Shown here piece after piece: positions 9,202-20,428 of a DNA stretch of 59,745 bases. Source of the stretch: Oceanisphaera psychrotolerans (GTDB lineage: Bacteria; Pseudomonadota; Gammaproteobacteria; Enterobacterales; Aeromonadaceae); the NCBI RefSeq assembly GCF_001870485.1, contig NZ_MDKE01000015.1, forward strand, positions 1-59,745. The letters are read 5' to 3'. The notes beneath the pieces were generated by a model that searched no databases, was not told the DNA's origin, and saw only the letters and a list, made by a program, of their open reading frames with translations. Both the position numbers and the translations under genes were made by a program. The stretch's first letter is position 1. Every line of letters starts with the position of its first letter.

Positions 9202-9711
9202 TTACTTCTTGACGCGCATTATCACGTCTTCGGCCAGGGTCACTGCACCGGTCAGCTTGCTGACTTGTTTGACTTCATCCATGTTGGAAATGACCACCGG
9301 TGTCAGGGTGGACTTGGTTTTGGCTTCCAGCAGCGCCAGGTCGAATTCGATGATGGTATCGCCTTTTTTCACCTGCTGTCCTTCCTGGGCGATGCGGGTA
9401 AAACCTTCGCCCTTGAGCTCCACGGTATCGATGCCGAAGTGGACAAAGAGCTCCAGGCCAGAGTCGGACTCGATAGAAAATGCGTGATTGGTTTCGAATA
9501 TTTTGCCGATGGTGCCGTCGCAAGGGGCAACCATCTTGTTGCCGCTGGGCTTGATGGCGATGCCGTCACCGACAATTTTTTCGGCAAACACCACATCCGG
9601 CACATCTTCGATAGCGACAAGCTCCCCCGAGAGAGGGGCAAAAATATCGATGCCGCCGGTATCGTTGGTATCATCAGACACCATTTTTTTCAGTTTATCG
9701 AACAGACCCAT
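9202..9711 (-). CDS. crr: PTS glucose-specific IIA component (IIA-Glc)
   Basis: A 169-aa cytosolic phosphocarrier nearly identical in layout to E. coli Crr. It keeps both active-site histidines (His76 in ETNHAFS and the phosphorylated His91 in ELFVHFGID) and the amphipathic N-terminal segment GLFDKLKKM that anchors IIA-Glc to membranes. It would accept phosphate from HPr and control adenylate cyclase and permeases. The start at 9711 is preceded by AGGAGC; the ATG-like start at 9729 is less likely. In E. coli the order is cysK-ptsH-ptsI-crr; here crr is the first gene after cysK, and neither ptsH nor ptsI is present in this window. Confidence 0.96.
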   Translation of the reverse strand: MGLFDKLKKMVSDDTNDTGGIDIFAPLSGELVAIEDVPDVVFAEKIVGDGIAIKPSGNKMVAPCDGTIGKIFETNHAFSIESDSGLELFVHFGIDTVELKGEGFTRIAQEGQQVKKGDTIIEFDLALLEAKTKSTLTPVVISNMDEVKQVSKLTGAVTLAEDVIMRVKK

Positions 9712-9904
9712 AATATCAGCTCCTGGCATTATTTAATGATGATGATAACAGACGGACTTTCTCAAGAGAAAGGGGTAAGCCTGTTCGGGAATAACAAGCA
9801 TGGACAAAGACTTCCATCATTGTAAGGGCTGAATGGCGAATGTACATGGGGGAGGGGAAAAGGGGAGTATCTGGTGATTAAAAGCGGAGAAATTACCGAG
9901 TAAA

Positions 9905-9931
9905 GCATTCCCACGCAGCGCGTGGGAATGC
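9905..9931 (-). terminator. Probable terminator of cysK
   Basis: A perfect 11-bp stem, GCATTCCCACG with CGTGGGAATGC around a 5-nt loop, lies 69 bp after the cysK stop. On the minus strand only three T residues follow, so termination strength is uncertain. Confidence 0.6.
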
Positions 9932-9999
9932 CATTCTGTCGCGATCTGATCCGGTCTTTTTACTCGGGGCAAAAAGATCCCGATGAGGTGCTCATTCGA

Positions 10000-10968
10000 T
10001 TATGGCTGCAGTTCCTGCTCGGTAAAAATCCCCTGGAACAGGGCGCTGCTGAGGTAACGCTCGCCGGAGCTGGGCAGTATAACCACGATGGTCTTGTCGG
10101 CGTACTCGGGCAGTTCGGCCAGGCGGTTGGCGGCGACCACGGCGGCGCCGGAGCTGATACCGGCCAGAATGCCTTCGTCTTTCATCAGGCGACGAGCCAT
10201 GTCGATGGCGTCTTCACTGGACACCTGTTCTACCCGGTCGATCAAAGACAGGTCCAGGTTTCCGGGAATAAAGCCGGCGCCGATGCCCTGAATCTTGTGC
10301 GGGCCGGGTTTGAGTTCTTCACCGGCCAGGGCCTGGGTGATCACCGGCGACTCGACCGGCTCGACGGCTACCGTGGTAATCGCCTTGCCCTTGGTATTCT
10401 TGATGTAGCGGGACACACCGGTCAGGGTGCCGCCGGTACCCACGCCGGCCACGAACACATCGATATCACCGTCGGTGTCTTCCCACAGCTCGGGACCGGT
10501 GGTTTTTTCATGGATTTCCGGGTTGGCCGGATTGTTGAACTGCTGCAGCAGCACGTATTTTTCCGGAGCGGATTCTTTCAGCTCCATGGCTTTTTCGATG
10601 GCGCCCTTCATGCCTTTGGCGCCTTCAGTCAGCACCAGGTTGGCACCCAGTGCTTTCAGCAGCTGACGGCGCTCCAGGCTCATGGTGTTGGGCATGGTCA
10701 GGGTAATGGTATAGCCACGAGATGCCGCCACAAAGGCCAGGGCAATACCGGTATTACCGCTGGTAGGCTCAATCAACTCTTTACCGGGGACCAGTTCGCC
10801 ACGCTTTTCGGCATCCCAGATCATGTTGGCGCCGATGCGGCATTTGACGCTGAAGCTGGGGTTGCGACTTTCTACCTTGGCCAGCACCCGGCCTTTGCTG
10901 ACTCGGTTCAGTTTGACCAGCGGAGTACGACCAATGGTCAGTGAGTTATCTTCAAAAATCTTGCTCAT
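10000..10968 (-). CDS. cysK: Cysteine synthase A (O-acetylserine sulfhydrylase)
   Basis: A 322-aa fold-type II PLP enzyme making L-cysteine from O-acetylserine and sulfide. The PLP lysine is Lys42 in SFSVKCRIG, the substrate loop is [12 protein letters not shown], and the phosphate-binding motif is [10 protein letters not shown]. The length equals E. coli CysK (323). The start at 10968 is the one aligned with the family N-terminus (MSKIFEDNS), with AGGGAT upstream; the frame extends to 11028 without support. In the E. coli order cysZ would be next upstream, but here an L,D-transpeptidase/mepK pair lies between them. Confidence 0.97.
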   Translation of the reverse strand: MSKIFEDNSLTIGRTPLVKLNRVSKGRVLAKVESRNPSFSVKCRIGANMIWDAEKRGELVPGKELIEPTSGNTGIALAFVAASRGYTITLTMPNTMSLERRQLLKALGANLVLTEGAKGMKGAIEKAMELKESAPEKYVLLQQFNNPANPEIHEKTTGPELWEDTDGDIDVFVAGVGTGGTLTGVSRYIKNTKGKAITTVAVEPVESPVITQALAGEELKPGPHKIQGIGAGFIPGNLDLSLIDRVEQVSSEDAIDMARRLMKDEGILAGISSGAAVVAANRLAELPEYADKTIVVILPSSGERYLSSALFQGIFTEQELQP

Positions 10969-11058
10969 GACGGCTATCCCTAAGTTTCGGTAATACCAAA
11001 AGTATCTACATGTAGTCAGCTTAACCATTCTTTGCCGAATGAGAAGTGACGATTGGTT

Positions 11059-11073
11059 ATAACTATATGTTAT
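11059..11073. promoter_or_regulatory. Possible LysR-type (CysB?) operator upstream of cysK
   Basis: An ATAAC-N5-GTTAT dyad lies in an AT-rich stretch about 90 bp upstream of the cysK start. The form is the T-N11-A dyad used by LysR-type regulators, and cysK is a classic CysB target. That CysB binds here is inference only. Confidence 0.35.
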
Positions 11074-11236
11074 TAAATAATGGTGTCATATACCTTATTC
11101 GGCGGCGAACTCGTGATACTTCCGGCCCGGGTCTACTATCGGAACTGGATAGTGGTGGTGTGCTACCCCTCGAGGTCTGTCCGGGTGTACTGTAGGGGCA
11201 GGCAGGTATTCGATTCCTGAGTGGGCGAGCAGCAAG

Positions 11237-12715
11237 ATGGTGAGCAGCAAGATGATGAGCAATAAGATAAAAAGGTACCCAGAGATCATCGGGTTATGGC
11301 TGTTGCTGTGTGTCGGCATGGGAGACGCTGCCGCCGCTTCCTGGCAGGATGAACCCGAGGCCCGGTTGCAGTTGCATCAACAGGGACTGGAGCTGGCGCT
11401 GGCCGATGTGAACCCCAGTCTGACGCTGTGGTGGCAACAGGCGGTATCAGTCGATACCGCCTCCGATGAGGCCGATGACCGCCTGCTGCTGGGCATGCAG
11501 GCATTCTGGCGGCATTGGGCTTCGCTGTCCTTTGTGGATCGCCAGTATCTGCGCACCGATGATGTCGTACTTTCTTTCCGGGAGCAGGATCGGCTCGAAT
11601 TGCAACTGGCGGCGGAATCGGGGCAGCGTCATCGTCTGGTGCAAAGCCTGGCGCCGGGCTATTCGGATCATGCCCAGTTACAGCAACAACTGGCGCGACT
11701 GCTGGCGCTGAACGAGCAGCCCTGGCCTGCGTTGCGTACCGCCACCCTCAGACCCGGTGAACGGGGAACTGTGGTCGCCCTGATCAGGGAGCGGCTTGAG
11801 CTGCTCGGCGATATGTCAGCCGAGGCCATCGCTTCCAATGTCGAACAGTTTGATTCCCAGATGGAGCTTGGGGTCAGGCGCTTTCAACAGCGTCATGGCC
11901 TGCAGGTGGATGGTGTTATCGGTCCCAAGACCTTTGCCTGGCTCGATGTGTCTCCTCTTTACCGGGCGCAGCTGCTGACACGCAGTATGCTGCGTACCCT
12001 GATTGGCGATAATCTGCCGTCGTCCTACCTGCTGGTGAATATTCCCGAATACCGTCTGCGGCTTTATCAGAACCAGGCCATGGTGCTGGAAAGCGATGTG
12101 ATTGTGGGGCGGGATAAGCGCAAAACCCCGATCATGACCAGCGCAATCACCAATGTCGTGTTCAATCCGCCCTGGAATGTGCCGCGCTCCATTATCGAGA
12201 AAGACATCTTACCCCGGCTGTATCGGGATCCCGGCTATATCGAGCGGGAGAACTTCGAGGTCCTGGGCAGCGGGGGGCGCAAGGTATCCGCTGCCGAGTG
12301 GCAAATGCGGCTTTATGAGGGGGGAGGGTTTCCCTATCGTTTACGGCAGCGGCCCGGCAGTGACAATGCCCTCGGCGCCTACAAGTTCCATCTGCCCAAC
12401 GATGATGCCATCTATCTGCACGATACGCCGGCCCGCAATTTGTTTTCCCGGGACAACCGGGCGCTCAGTTCGGGCTGTGTAAGGGTGGAAGGTGCCGAAC
12501 AACTGGTGCACTGGTTGCTGAGCGGGCAGCTTGGCCCGGAGCGGCTGGCAGCCCTGAAAGCCAACCGGATCACCCGCTGGATCCGGGTGGCCGAGCCGCT
12601 GCCTGTATTCATGGTGTACTGGCCGGGCTGGCTGGGCCCGGATGGCCTGCCTCGTTTTCGGGATGACATTTATCATTTCGATCGTTCCTTGCGTAATCCC
12701 TTCACCACCGGCTAG
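11237..12715 (+). CDS. L,D-transpeptidase (YcbB/LdtD-like)
   Basis: A 492-aa periplasmic enzyme forming 3-3 (mDAP-mDAP) peptidoglycan cross-links. It has an N-terminal signal or anchor (hydrophobic stretch about 17-33 ending AAAA), a long N-terminal region, a PG_binding_1 domain (about 175-235, FQQRHGLQVDGVIGPKT) and a YkuD catalytic domain (about 255-430). The catalytic block runs from the histidine in YLHDTP to SSGCVRV, with nucleophile Cys414. E. coli LdtD has 615 aa, so the N-terminal part here is shorter. It is followed by mepK, the same ycbB-ycbK pairing as in E. coli. The start is uncertain: several in-frame ATGs (11237, 11252, 11255), none with a strong Shine-Dalgarno. Confidence 0.9.
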   Translation: MVSSKMMSNKIKRYPEIIGLWLLLCVGMGDAAAASWQDEPEARLQLHQQGLELALADVNPSLTLWWQQAVSVDTASDEADDRLLLGMQAFWRHWASLSFVDRQYLRTDDVVLSFREQDRLELQLAAESGQRHRLVQSLAPGYSDHAQLQQQLARLLALNEQPWPALRTATLRPGERGTVVALIRERLELLGDMSAEAIASNVEQFDSQMELGVRRFQQRHGLQVDGVIGPKTFAWLDVSPLYRAQLLTRSMLRTLIGDNLPSSYLLVNIPEYRLRLYQNQAMVLESDVIVGRDKRKTPIMTSAITNVVFNPPWNVPRSIIEKDILPRLYRDPGYIERENFEVLGSGGRKVSAAEWQMRLYEGGGFPYRLRQRPGSDNALGAYKFHLPNDDAIYLHDTPARNLFSRDNRALSSGCVRVEGAEQLVHWLLSGQLGPERLAALKANRITRWIRVAEPLPVFMVYWPGWLGPDGLPRFRDDIYHFDRSLRNPFTTG

Positions 12716-12730
12716 CCTTTACCTCGTTGT

Positions 12731-12748
12731 GCCGCCGTAAACGGCGGC
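12731..12748 (+). terminator. Short GC hairpin after the L,D-transpeptidase gene
   Basis: GCCGCC and GGCGGC form a compact stem around GTAAAC, 16 bp after the stop codon, followed by CTTATAA rather than a pure T run. A weak terminator is plausible. Confidence 0.45.
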
Positions 12749-12956
12749 CTTATAACTAAAGGTTGTTGATGTTTTAGCCGCTTATAGGATAATTATCGCC
12801 CGTTTCTTATGTGGTGACATCAGATAACCGAAAGGCAATCCCTGTGTGGTGGGTTGCTGCTTTTTGTTCAGCTCTTCCCTTTAGCGCTGTGTCCAGGTTA
12901 TCAACCGGGTCTTTACCCGGCTGATGCATCCTTGTTGTATTTGAAAATGAGTCTGA

Positions 12957-13526
12957 ATGATGTTTGAAAAAGATGGAATGCATAAACGTGGTGTCGATCG
13001 TCGCCGTTTTCTGATGGGCATGGGCGGGCTGGGACTGGCCTCGCTGGTGTCACTGCCGGCACAGGCCTCCCTGTCGGCGCCGGTGCGCAAATTGAGCCTG
13101 CATAACCTGCATACCGGGGAAAAGGTCACGGCCAGTTTCTGGGAAGAAGGGCGTTACCTCGATGAAGGGCTCAGCACCTTCAATAGAGTCATGCGTGATT
13201 TTCGCCGTAACGAGGTGCACGACATCGATCCCAAGCTGTTCGACCAGTTGTTTCTGCTGCAGCACCGACTGGGCAAGGCGGGCGAGATCCAGATCATCTC
13301 CGGGTACCGCTCTCCGCATACCAACGCCATGCTGCGCAGTAACAGCAAGGGAGTGGCCAAGAAGAGCTACCACATGCAGGGCAAGGCCATCGATCTGCGC
13401 CTGCCCGGTGTCCCGCTGGCAGAGGTCCGGCAGGCGGCGCTGCAGCTAAAGGTGGGTGGGGTCGGCTATTATCCCAAGTCAGACTTCATTCACCTCGACA
13501 CCGGCCCGGTGCGCAGCTGGGTGTAA
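12957..13526 (+). CDS. mepK: Murein DD-endopeptidase MepK (YcbK, M15 family)
   Basis: A 189-aa exported zinc peptidase that cleaves peptidoglycan cross-links and works with L,D-transpeptidases. It begins with a twin-arginine signal (DRRRFLMG, then a hydrophobic stretch ending PAQA). The mature domain aligns with E. coli YcbK: LNNLHTGE-like start, ISGYRSPHTN, the zinc ligands in KKSYHMQGKAIDL and the final FIHLDTGPVR motif. It follows the YcbB-like gene by 241 bp and converges on cysZ with a 37-bp overlap of coding ends. The start may be 12957, 12960 or 12978. Confidence 0.92.
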   Translation: MMFEKDGMHKRGVDRRRFLMGMGGLGLASLVSLPAQASLSAPVRKLSLHNLHTGEKVTASFWEEGRYLDEGLSTFNRVMRDFRRNEVHDIDPKLFDQLFLLQHRLGKAGEIQIISGYRSPHTNAMLRSNSKGVAKKSYHMQGKAIDLRLPGVPLAEVRQAALQLKVGGVGYYPKSDFIHLDTGPVRSWV

Positions 13527-14251
13527 TGATCGACCCACAGGGCGGTGGCGCCACAGATGGCCACCGGCATGATCAGCAGGTTGATAAAAGGCAGACCGGA
13601 GCAGAGCGTGACACTGGCACCAAAGCCCCAGGTGAGCCGTCTTTTTTCTGCCAGTGAGCGCCGCATCAGATCGAAGTCTACCTTGTGATTATCGAACGGG
13701 TAGTCGCAGTACTGGATGGCCATCATCCAGGCACTGAACGCGAACCAGATCAGCGGTGCCAGGGTTTGCCCGAAGGCGGGCAGCAGAAACAGCAGCAGGC
13801 AGCCGATGGCGCGGGGCAGATAGTAGGTCATCTTGCGCACTTCCCGGCCCAGCATGCGGGGGGTATCCCTGACCAGGGCACTCCAGCCGCTGTCGGGGAG
13901 CTTCTTTCCGGTCAGTTTCAGTTCTACCCGTTCCGCCAGCAGGCCATTGAAGGGGGCTGCCAGCAGATTGGCGAAACTGGTGAAGATCAATGAAAACACC
14001 ACCGCTATGGTAACGATGGCCAGGGGCCAGAGCAGATAGCTCAACCACTGCAGATAGTCGGGAATGGTCCCTTCAAACCAGGAAAACAGCTGTTCGAGCT
14101 GCAAGTAAAACCAGTAAAAGGCGCCGCCAAACAACAGCAGGTTGACTGCCAGCGGGATCAGCACGAAGAAACGCAAATCCCGCTCCCAGATCAGGGACCA
14201 TCCCCGAAGCAGATACTGCGGACCGCTGGCCGTATGATAGGTGGCTGACAT
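13490..14251 (-). CDS. cysZ: Sulfate transporter CysZ
   Basis: A 253-aa inner-membrane protein moving sulfate into the cytoplasm for cysteine synthesis. It shows two long hydrophobic hairpins (about 25-110 and 140-225) and family motifs such as GPQYLLRG near the start, AAPFNGLLAE in the middle and YPFDNHKVDF near the C-terminus. The ATG at 14251 has AAGGAAA upstream; the longer frame to 14332 lacks support. It is divergent from zipA, as in E. coli. The neighbouring cysK is separated by the mepK/L,D-transpeptidase pair. Confidence 0.95.
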   Translation of the reverse strand: MSATYHTASGPQYLLRGWSLIWERDLRFFVLIPLAVNLLLFGGAFYWFYLQLEQLFSWFEGTIPDYLQWLSYLLWPLAIVTIAVVFSLIFTSFANLLAAPFNGLLAERVELKLTGKKLPDSGWSALVRDTPRMLGREVRKMTYYLPRAIGCLLLFLLPAFGQTLAPLIWFAFSAWMMAIQYCDYPFDNHKVDFDLMRRSLAEKRRLTWGFGASVTLCSGLPFINLLIMPVAICGATALWVDHYTQLRTGPVSR

Positions 14252-14603
14252 CTCGGGTTTCCTTGATAAAACTCCGTATTCTAGAGAGCCGGTGCCGGGC
14301 TGCCAAGCATATCCCTGCTTTGTCATCGTCAATCGATAACCGCCGCGAAGCCGTCTGTCGTGTCTTTTTTGTCTGTGTCAGCGAGCCCGGGGTGGTGCAA
14401 GCCGTGCTGCAATCGACCCGACAGCGGATAAAGATGTGAAAAATGAATGTTTTTGTCTGATCATCACTGAGATGACTCTTGTCAAACCCCTATGGTAAAC
14501 ATACCCTTGTCGTTGTCTTTATTACATTCCGGCTCAAGTCATCTGATTCCCGCTTGCGTCGGCGGTTCGGCTGAACATAAGCAAAAATTTTAGAGAAACG
14601 ATC
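14252..14603. other. Intergenic region between cysZ and zipA (352 bp)
   Basis: This is a divergent promoter region. A possible sigma70 promoter for zipA is TTGTCA (14479-14484), a 17-bp spacer and TACCCT (14502-14507); the -10 match is poor. No gene or RNA structure was recognised. Confidence 0.5.
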
Positions 14604-15641
14604 ATGCAGGATTTGCGAATTATCTTGATCATCCTGGGTGCGGTTGCCATTGCCGCCTTGCTGATCCACGGTCTGTGGACCAGCCAGAAAGGACGCCAGA
14701 AGCCGATGCGTGAAAAACCCATCGGCAAGATGATGAATGAAACGGCCGCCAACGGTGGTGTTGATCCTGACGATTTTGATCGTGATGGCATCGGCAGGGT
14801 ACGGGTGGTCGGCGCGCGCAAGGCCGAGTCGCGGCGTCAACGGGTCGAAGACGATGATGATTGGCCGGCGACCCCGCATTTCACTGCGGTTAACGACGAT
14901 GATGAAGAAGACGAGCCCAGTATCGGCCTGACACCGGCGGCACCTCCTTCGCCGGTGCGGCCTGTTGCAACAGCCAGAGCCGAGCCCAAGCCGCGGGTCC
15001 ACGAAACCGAAGCCCAGCTGCGTGAGCGCCGGTATCGCCAGGGAGAGATTGATCCCCTGTTCGATGAGCCCGCCACACCGGCCCCTGTGGCCGATATCGT
15101 CAAGCCGTCGTATGTCCCCGAGCCTGAACCCGAGCTTGCCCCCGAGCCGGCTTATGAGGTGGCTCCCGAGCCCGAGCCGGTGCCCGTACCGGCAGCTCCG
15201 CCACGGGAGGTTGTCAAAACCTGGCAGGATGTTTACGTCATCAATCTGGTGGCGAGGCCCAATCAGCAACTGGCGGGCCGCGACCTGATCCGAGCCTTGA
15301 CCGACACCGGTTTCTGTTTCGGTGATATGGACATTTTTCACCGCCATCAGACCGCGAACGGTCAGGGTGAAGTGCTGTTCAGCCTGATCAACATGGTCAA
15401 GCCGGGCACCTTCAACCCCAGCGCCATGGCGGAGTTCAGCACCCCGGGAATATCGATTTTCATGCAGCTTCCCAGGCCCGGTATGGCCAAGAACCATTTC
15501 AACCTGATGGTGCAGACGGCCGAGAACATGGCCGAGGATCTGGATGCCCTGCTGCTTGATGCCGAACGGGCTCCGCTCAGCCCCGATTATCTGGCGCATT
15601 GCCGGGAGCAGCTGCGAAACTACGACAGCCAGGCCCAATAA
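14604..15641 (+). CDS. zipA: Cell division protein ZipA
   Basis: A 345-aa bitopic inner-membrane protein tethering FtsZ polymers at the division site. It has the standard order: a single N-terminal membrane segment with almost no periplasmic tail (about 5-26), a short charged region, an acidic then proline/glutamate-rich linker (about 80-205 with PEPEPE-type repeats), and the C-terminal ZipA FtsZ-binding domain (about 210-340, starting at the DVYVINLVA strand). It is divergent from cysZ and followed by ligA, the E. coli order, with a terminator between zipA and ligA. Confidence 0.96.
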   Translation: MQDLRIILIILGAVAIAALLIHGLWTSQKGRQKPMREKPIGKMMNETAANGGVDPDDFDRDGIGRVRVVGARKAESRRQRVEDDDDWPATPHFTAVNDDDEEDEPSIGLTPAAPPSPVRPVATARAEPKPRVHETEAQLRERRYRQGEIDPLFDEPATPAPVADIVKPSYVPEPEPELAPEPAYEVAPEPEPVPVPAAPPREVVKTWQDVYVINLVARPNQQLAGRDLIRALTDTGFCFGDMDIFHRHQTANGQGEVLFSLINMVKPGTFNPSAMAEFSTPGISIFMQLPRPGMAKNHFNLMVQTAENMAEDLDALLLDAERAPLSPDYLAHCREQLRNYDSQAQ

Positions 15642-17756
<2,115 letters not shown>

Positions 17757-17806
17757 GAACAGCAGGGATGGGGAGCAGAGCCCGATCCCTGCTCCCTAAT
17801 CCCCTT

Positions 17807-18354
17807 CTATGGGGTGGTCAGTACGCTGAATTCCTGGCCCATGCGGCGAAAGGCGTTCAACAACAGCCCCTTGTCTCTGATTTCCAGATAATGCAGCTGA
17901 CCATCGGCATTGAGCACCAGGTCAGGTCCTGACCGGCCCGCAGGTTGCTGAGCGGTTTATAGGATGGCTCGGCCCGCACCAGGGCAATCAGATCATGACC
18001 CGGCAGTTGCCACTGACGGAACAGGGCGGCCAAGGTTTCGCCCTGTGCCAGGGTATGATCGAGTCGTTTACCGCCGTCCGGCACCGGAATTTCCCGGACG
18101 ACCGCCGGCGACAGCGACAGGCTCAGGCTGCCGGTTACCGGCGCGGGCGCAAGCTCTGGCGCAGGCTGCCAGGCCAGCAACAGCAACCAGACGGGCAGCA
18201 GTATCAGCAGTCCTGTTTTGTGAAGTCGGGGAATCCGTTGCCAGCACTGCAGCGCACAGCCGAGTCCCTGCCGGGCGGGCAGGGTCAGCTGATTGACTTT
18301 GGTACCGAAAGACTCCGGCTGTTTTCGTTTTGTTGTTGATGGTCTTCTGGACAT
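17807..18354 (-). CDS. OapA-like envelope protein (LysM-like domain), frameshifted
   Basis: An inner-membrane-anchored protein with a basic cytoplasmic N-terminus, one membrane segment (about residues 48-65) and a periplasmic OapA/LysM-like domain (from [17 protein letters not shown]). This layout is that of the opacity-associated protein A / YtfB family, which binds peptidoglycan and is linked to division and adhesion. As read, the frame ends at 17857 with an unrelated tail after LRAGQDLT. Adding one G near 17920 restores a family-like tail ([18 protein letters not shown] and onward) to a stop at 17807-17809. The start at 18354 has GAGGAGCC upstream. Confidence 0.75.
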
Positions 18355-18571
18355 GGATAAGGCTCCTCGAAGCAAACAGTGTATCCGTGGGCCCTGTGGC
18401 CGACAAGCGGTGGCGAGTCCCCTTTTTGCACTGCCGGCCGCTTTTGTCGGGAATCGGCAAGGCGGGCAGGGTGACAAAGCGTTTCACCGGCTCGCCACGG
18501 GTGCTAAAATAGCCACCATTTCATTTCTACGAGGCTCATTTGGGCTTTATTTACCAGCTAAGGCAGAAAGA

Positions 18572-19984
18572 ATGACAGTTAAAACGCGGTTTGCTCCCAG
18601 CCCCACCGGTTTTCTTCACGTCGGTGGTGCCCGTACGGCCCTGTATTCATGGCTTTATGCCCGTCATCAGCAGGGTGAGTTCGTGTTACGCATCGAAGAC
18701 ACCGATGTGGAACGTTCCACTCAGGAAGCCATCGATGCCATTCTGGAAGGCATGAACTGGCTGGGCCTGAGCTGGGACGAGGGCCCCTATTATCAGACCA
18801 AGCGTTTTGACCGTTACAACGCGCTTATCGACCAGCTGCTGGCCGAAGGCAAAGCCTACAAGTGCTACTGCTCCCGGGAGCGGCTCGATGCGCTGCGCGA
18901 GCAGCAGATGGCTGACGGCGAAAAGCCCCGTTATGACGGCGCCTGTCGCCACGGCGATCATGATCACCCCGCCGATGCGCCCAGTGTGATCCGTTTCCGG
19001 AACCCGACCGACGGTGCCGTGGTGTTCGACGATCATGTGCGTGGCCGCATCGAGATCGCCAACGATCAGCTGGACGACCTGATCATTCGTCGTACCGATG
19101 GCGCCCCCACCTACAACTTCTGTGTGGTGGTGGACGACTGGGACATGGAGATCACCCATGTGGTGCGTGGCGAAGACCATATCAACAATACCCCGCGCCA
19201 GATCAACATCTATCAGGCCCTGGGCGCGCCGGTGCCGGAGTTTGCCCATGTATCGATGATCCTGGGTGACGACGGTGCCAAGCTGTCCAAGCGCCACGGC
19301 GCGGTGAGCGTGATGCAGTACCGGGATGACGGCTACCTGCCTCAGGCGCTGCTCAACTACCTGGTGCGACTGGGCTGGTCCAACGGCGATCAGGAGATTT
19401 TCTCGCTGGAAGAGATGATCGAGTTGTTCTCACTGGATGCCATCAGCAAGTCTGCCTCGGCCTTCAACACCGACAAACTGCTGTGGCTGAACCAGCACTA
19501 CATCAAGAGCCTGCCCGCCGACGAAGTGGCCGGGCACCTGCAATGGCACATACAGGATCAGGGCATCGACGCCAGCAAGGGGCCCGCGCTGGCCGAGGTG
19601 GTGACGCTGTATGCCGAGCGCTGCAACACCCTGAAAGAACTGGCGGCTCAGAGCCGTTACCTGTTCGAGGACTTTGCCGAATTCGAAGCCGGTGCCGCCA
19701 AGAAGCACCTGCGTCCGGTGGCCGCAGAACCGCTGGCGCTGGTGCGTGCCAAGCTGGCGGAGCTGGCCGATTGGCAGGCGCCGTCCATTCACGAGCAGAT
19801 CAACGCTGCCGCCGCTGAGCTGGAGCTGGGCATGGGCAAGGTCGGCATGCCGCTGCGGGTGGCCGTGACCGGTATCGGCCAGTCACCGGCCATTGACGGC
19901 GTGATCGCGCTGCTGAGCAAGGAGCAGGTGCTGGCCCGTATCGACATGGCGCTGGCGTTTATTGCCGAACGCGCCCAGGGTTAA
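18572..19984 (+). CDS. gltX: Glutamate-tRNA ligase
   Basis: A 470-aa class Ib aminoacyl-tRNA synthetase charging tRNA-Glu. The HIGH-type motif is [11 protein letters not shown] near residue 10 and the KMSKS-type loop is KLSKRHG near 235. A C-x-C...C-x-H set (CYC, then CRHG) resembles the zinc site of E. coli GltX. The anticodon-binding C-terminal half is complete. The start at 18572 follows AAGGCAGAAAGA; the upstream extension to 18293 overlaps the divergent oapA-like gene and is rejected. A terminator follows the stop codon. Confidence 0.97.
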   Translation: MTVKTRFAPSPTGFLHVGGARTALYSWLYARHQQGEFVLRIEDTDVERSTQEAIDAILEGMNWLGLSWDEGPYYQTKRFDRYNALIDQLLAEGKAYKCYCSRERLDALREQQMADGEKPRYDGACRHGDHDHPADAPSVIRFRNPTDGAVVFDDHVRGRIEIANDQLDDLIIRRTDGAPTYNFCVVVDDWDMEITHVVRGEDHINNTPRQINIYQALGAPVPEFAHVSMILGDDGAKLSKRHGAVSVMQYRDDGYLPQALLNYLVRLGWSNGDQEIFSLEEMIELFSLDAISKSASAFNTDKLLWLNQHYIKSLPADEVAGHLQWHIQDQGIDASKGPALAEVVTLYAERCNTLKELAAQSRYLFEDFAEFEAGAAKKHLRPVAAEPLALVRAKLAELADWQAPSIHEQINAAAAELELGMGKVGMPLRVAVTGIGQSPAIDGVIALLSKEQVLARIDMALAFIAERAQG

Positions 19985-20005
19985 AAAACTATAAGCAGTA
20001 AGAAG

Positions 20006-20036
20006 AACGGCGCTGTCTGGTACAGCGCCGTTTTTT
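20006..20036 (+). terminator. Rho-independent terminator of gltX
   Basis: AACGGCGCTGT and ACAGCGCCGTT form an 11-bp stem around a 5-nt loop, followed by TTTTATT. Confidence 0.92.
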
Positions 20037-20149
20037 ATTGCCGGCGTATATCGTCTGGTGTCGACATGACGGTTTACGGCCTGAGTTGGCGGTAATCTCA
20101 CCGTTGAGTTCAAAAAATGACTGGTTGAGCGGCTTTTTTTATTTTCTGG

Positions 20150-20178
20150 TTGACACAAAAAGTCCTCCTGCCTATTAT
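20150..20178 (+). promoter_or_regulatory. sigma70 promoter of tRNA-Ala
   Basis: A perfect -35 TTGACA (20150-20155), a 17-bp spacer and -10 TATTAT (20173-20178) are followed by the GC-rich discriminator GCGCCTCG. The GC discriminator is the hallmark of stable-RNA promoters under stringent (ppGpp) control. The start would fall near 20186, leaving a short leader before the tRNA. Confidence 0.85.
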
Positions 20179-20220
20179 GCGCCTCGTCTGAACGGACATG
20201 GTCCGGGAAGAAAGATAAGC

Positions 20221-20296
<76 letters not shown>

Positions 20297-20311
20297 CTTA
20301 TTGTGGAATCA

Positions 20312-20345
20312 GAAAAGCCGCTGCAGAAATGCAGCGGCTTTTCTG
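20312..20345 (+). terminator. Rho-independent terminator of tRNA-Ala
   Basis: GAAAAGCCGCTGC and GCAGCGGCTTTTC form a 13-bp stem with loop AGAAAT and a following T tract. Confidence 0.93.
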
Positions 20346-20428
20346 TTTTTCCGCCGCCCGACTTTCCGTCTCTGGCCTTTTCCGCGCTCCCCACGCACAA
20401 TGAGCAAAATTCAAACGAGACCGACTTT

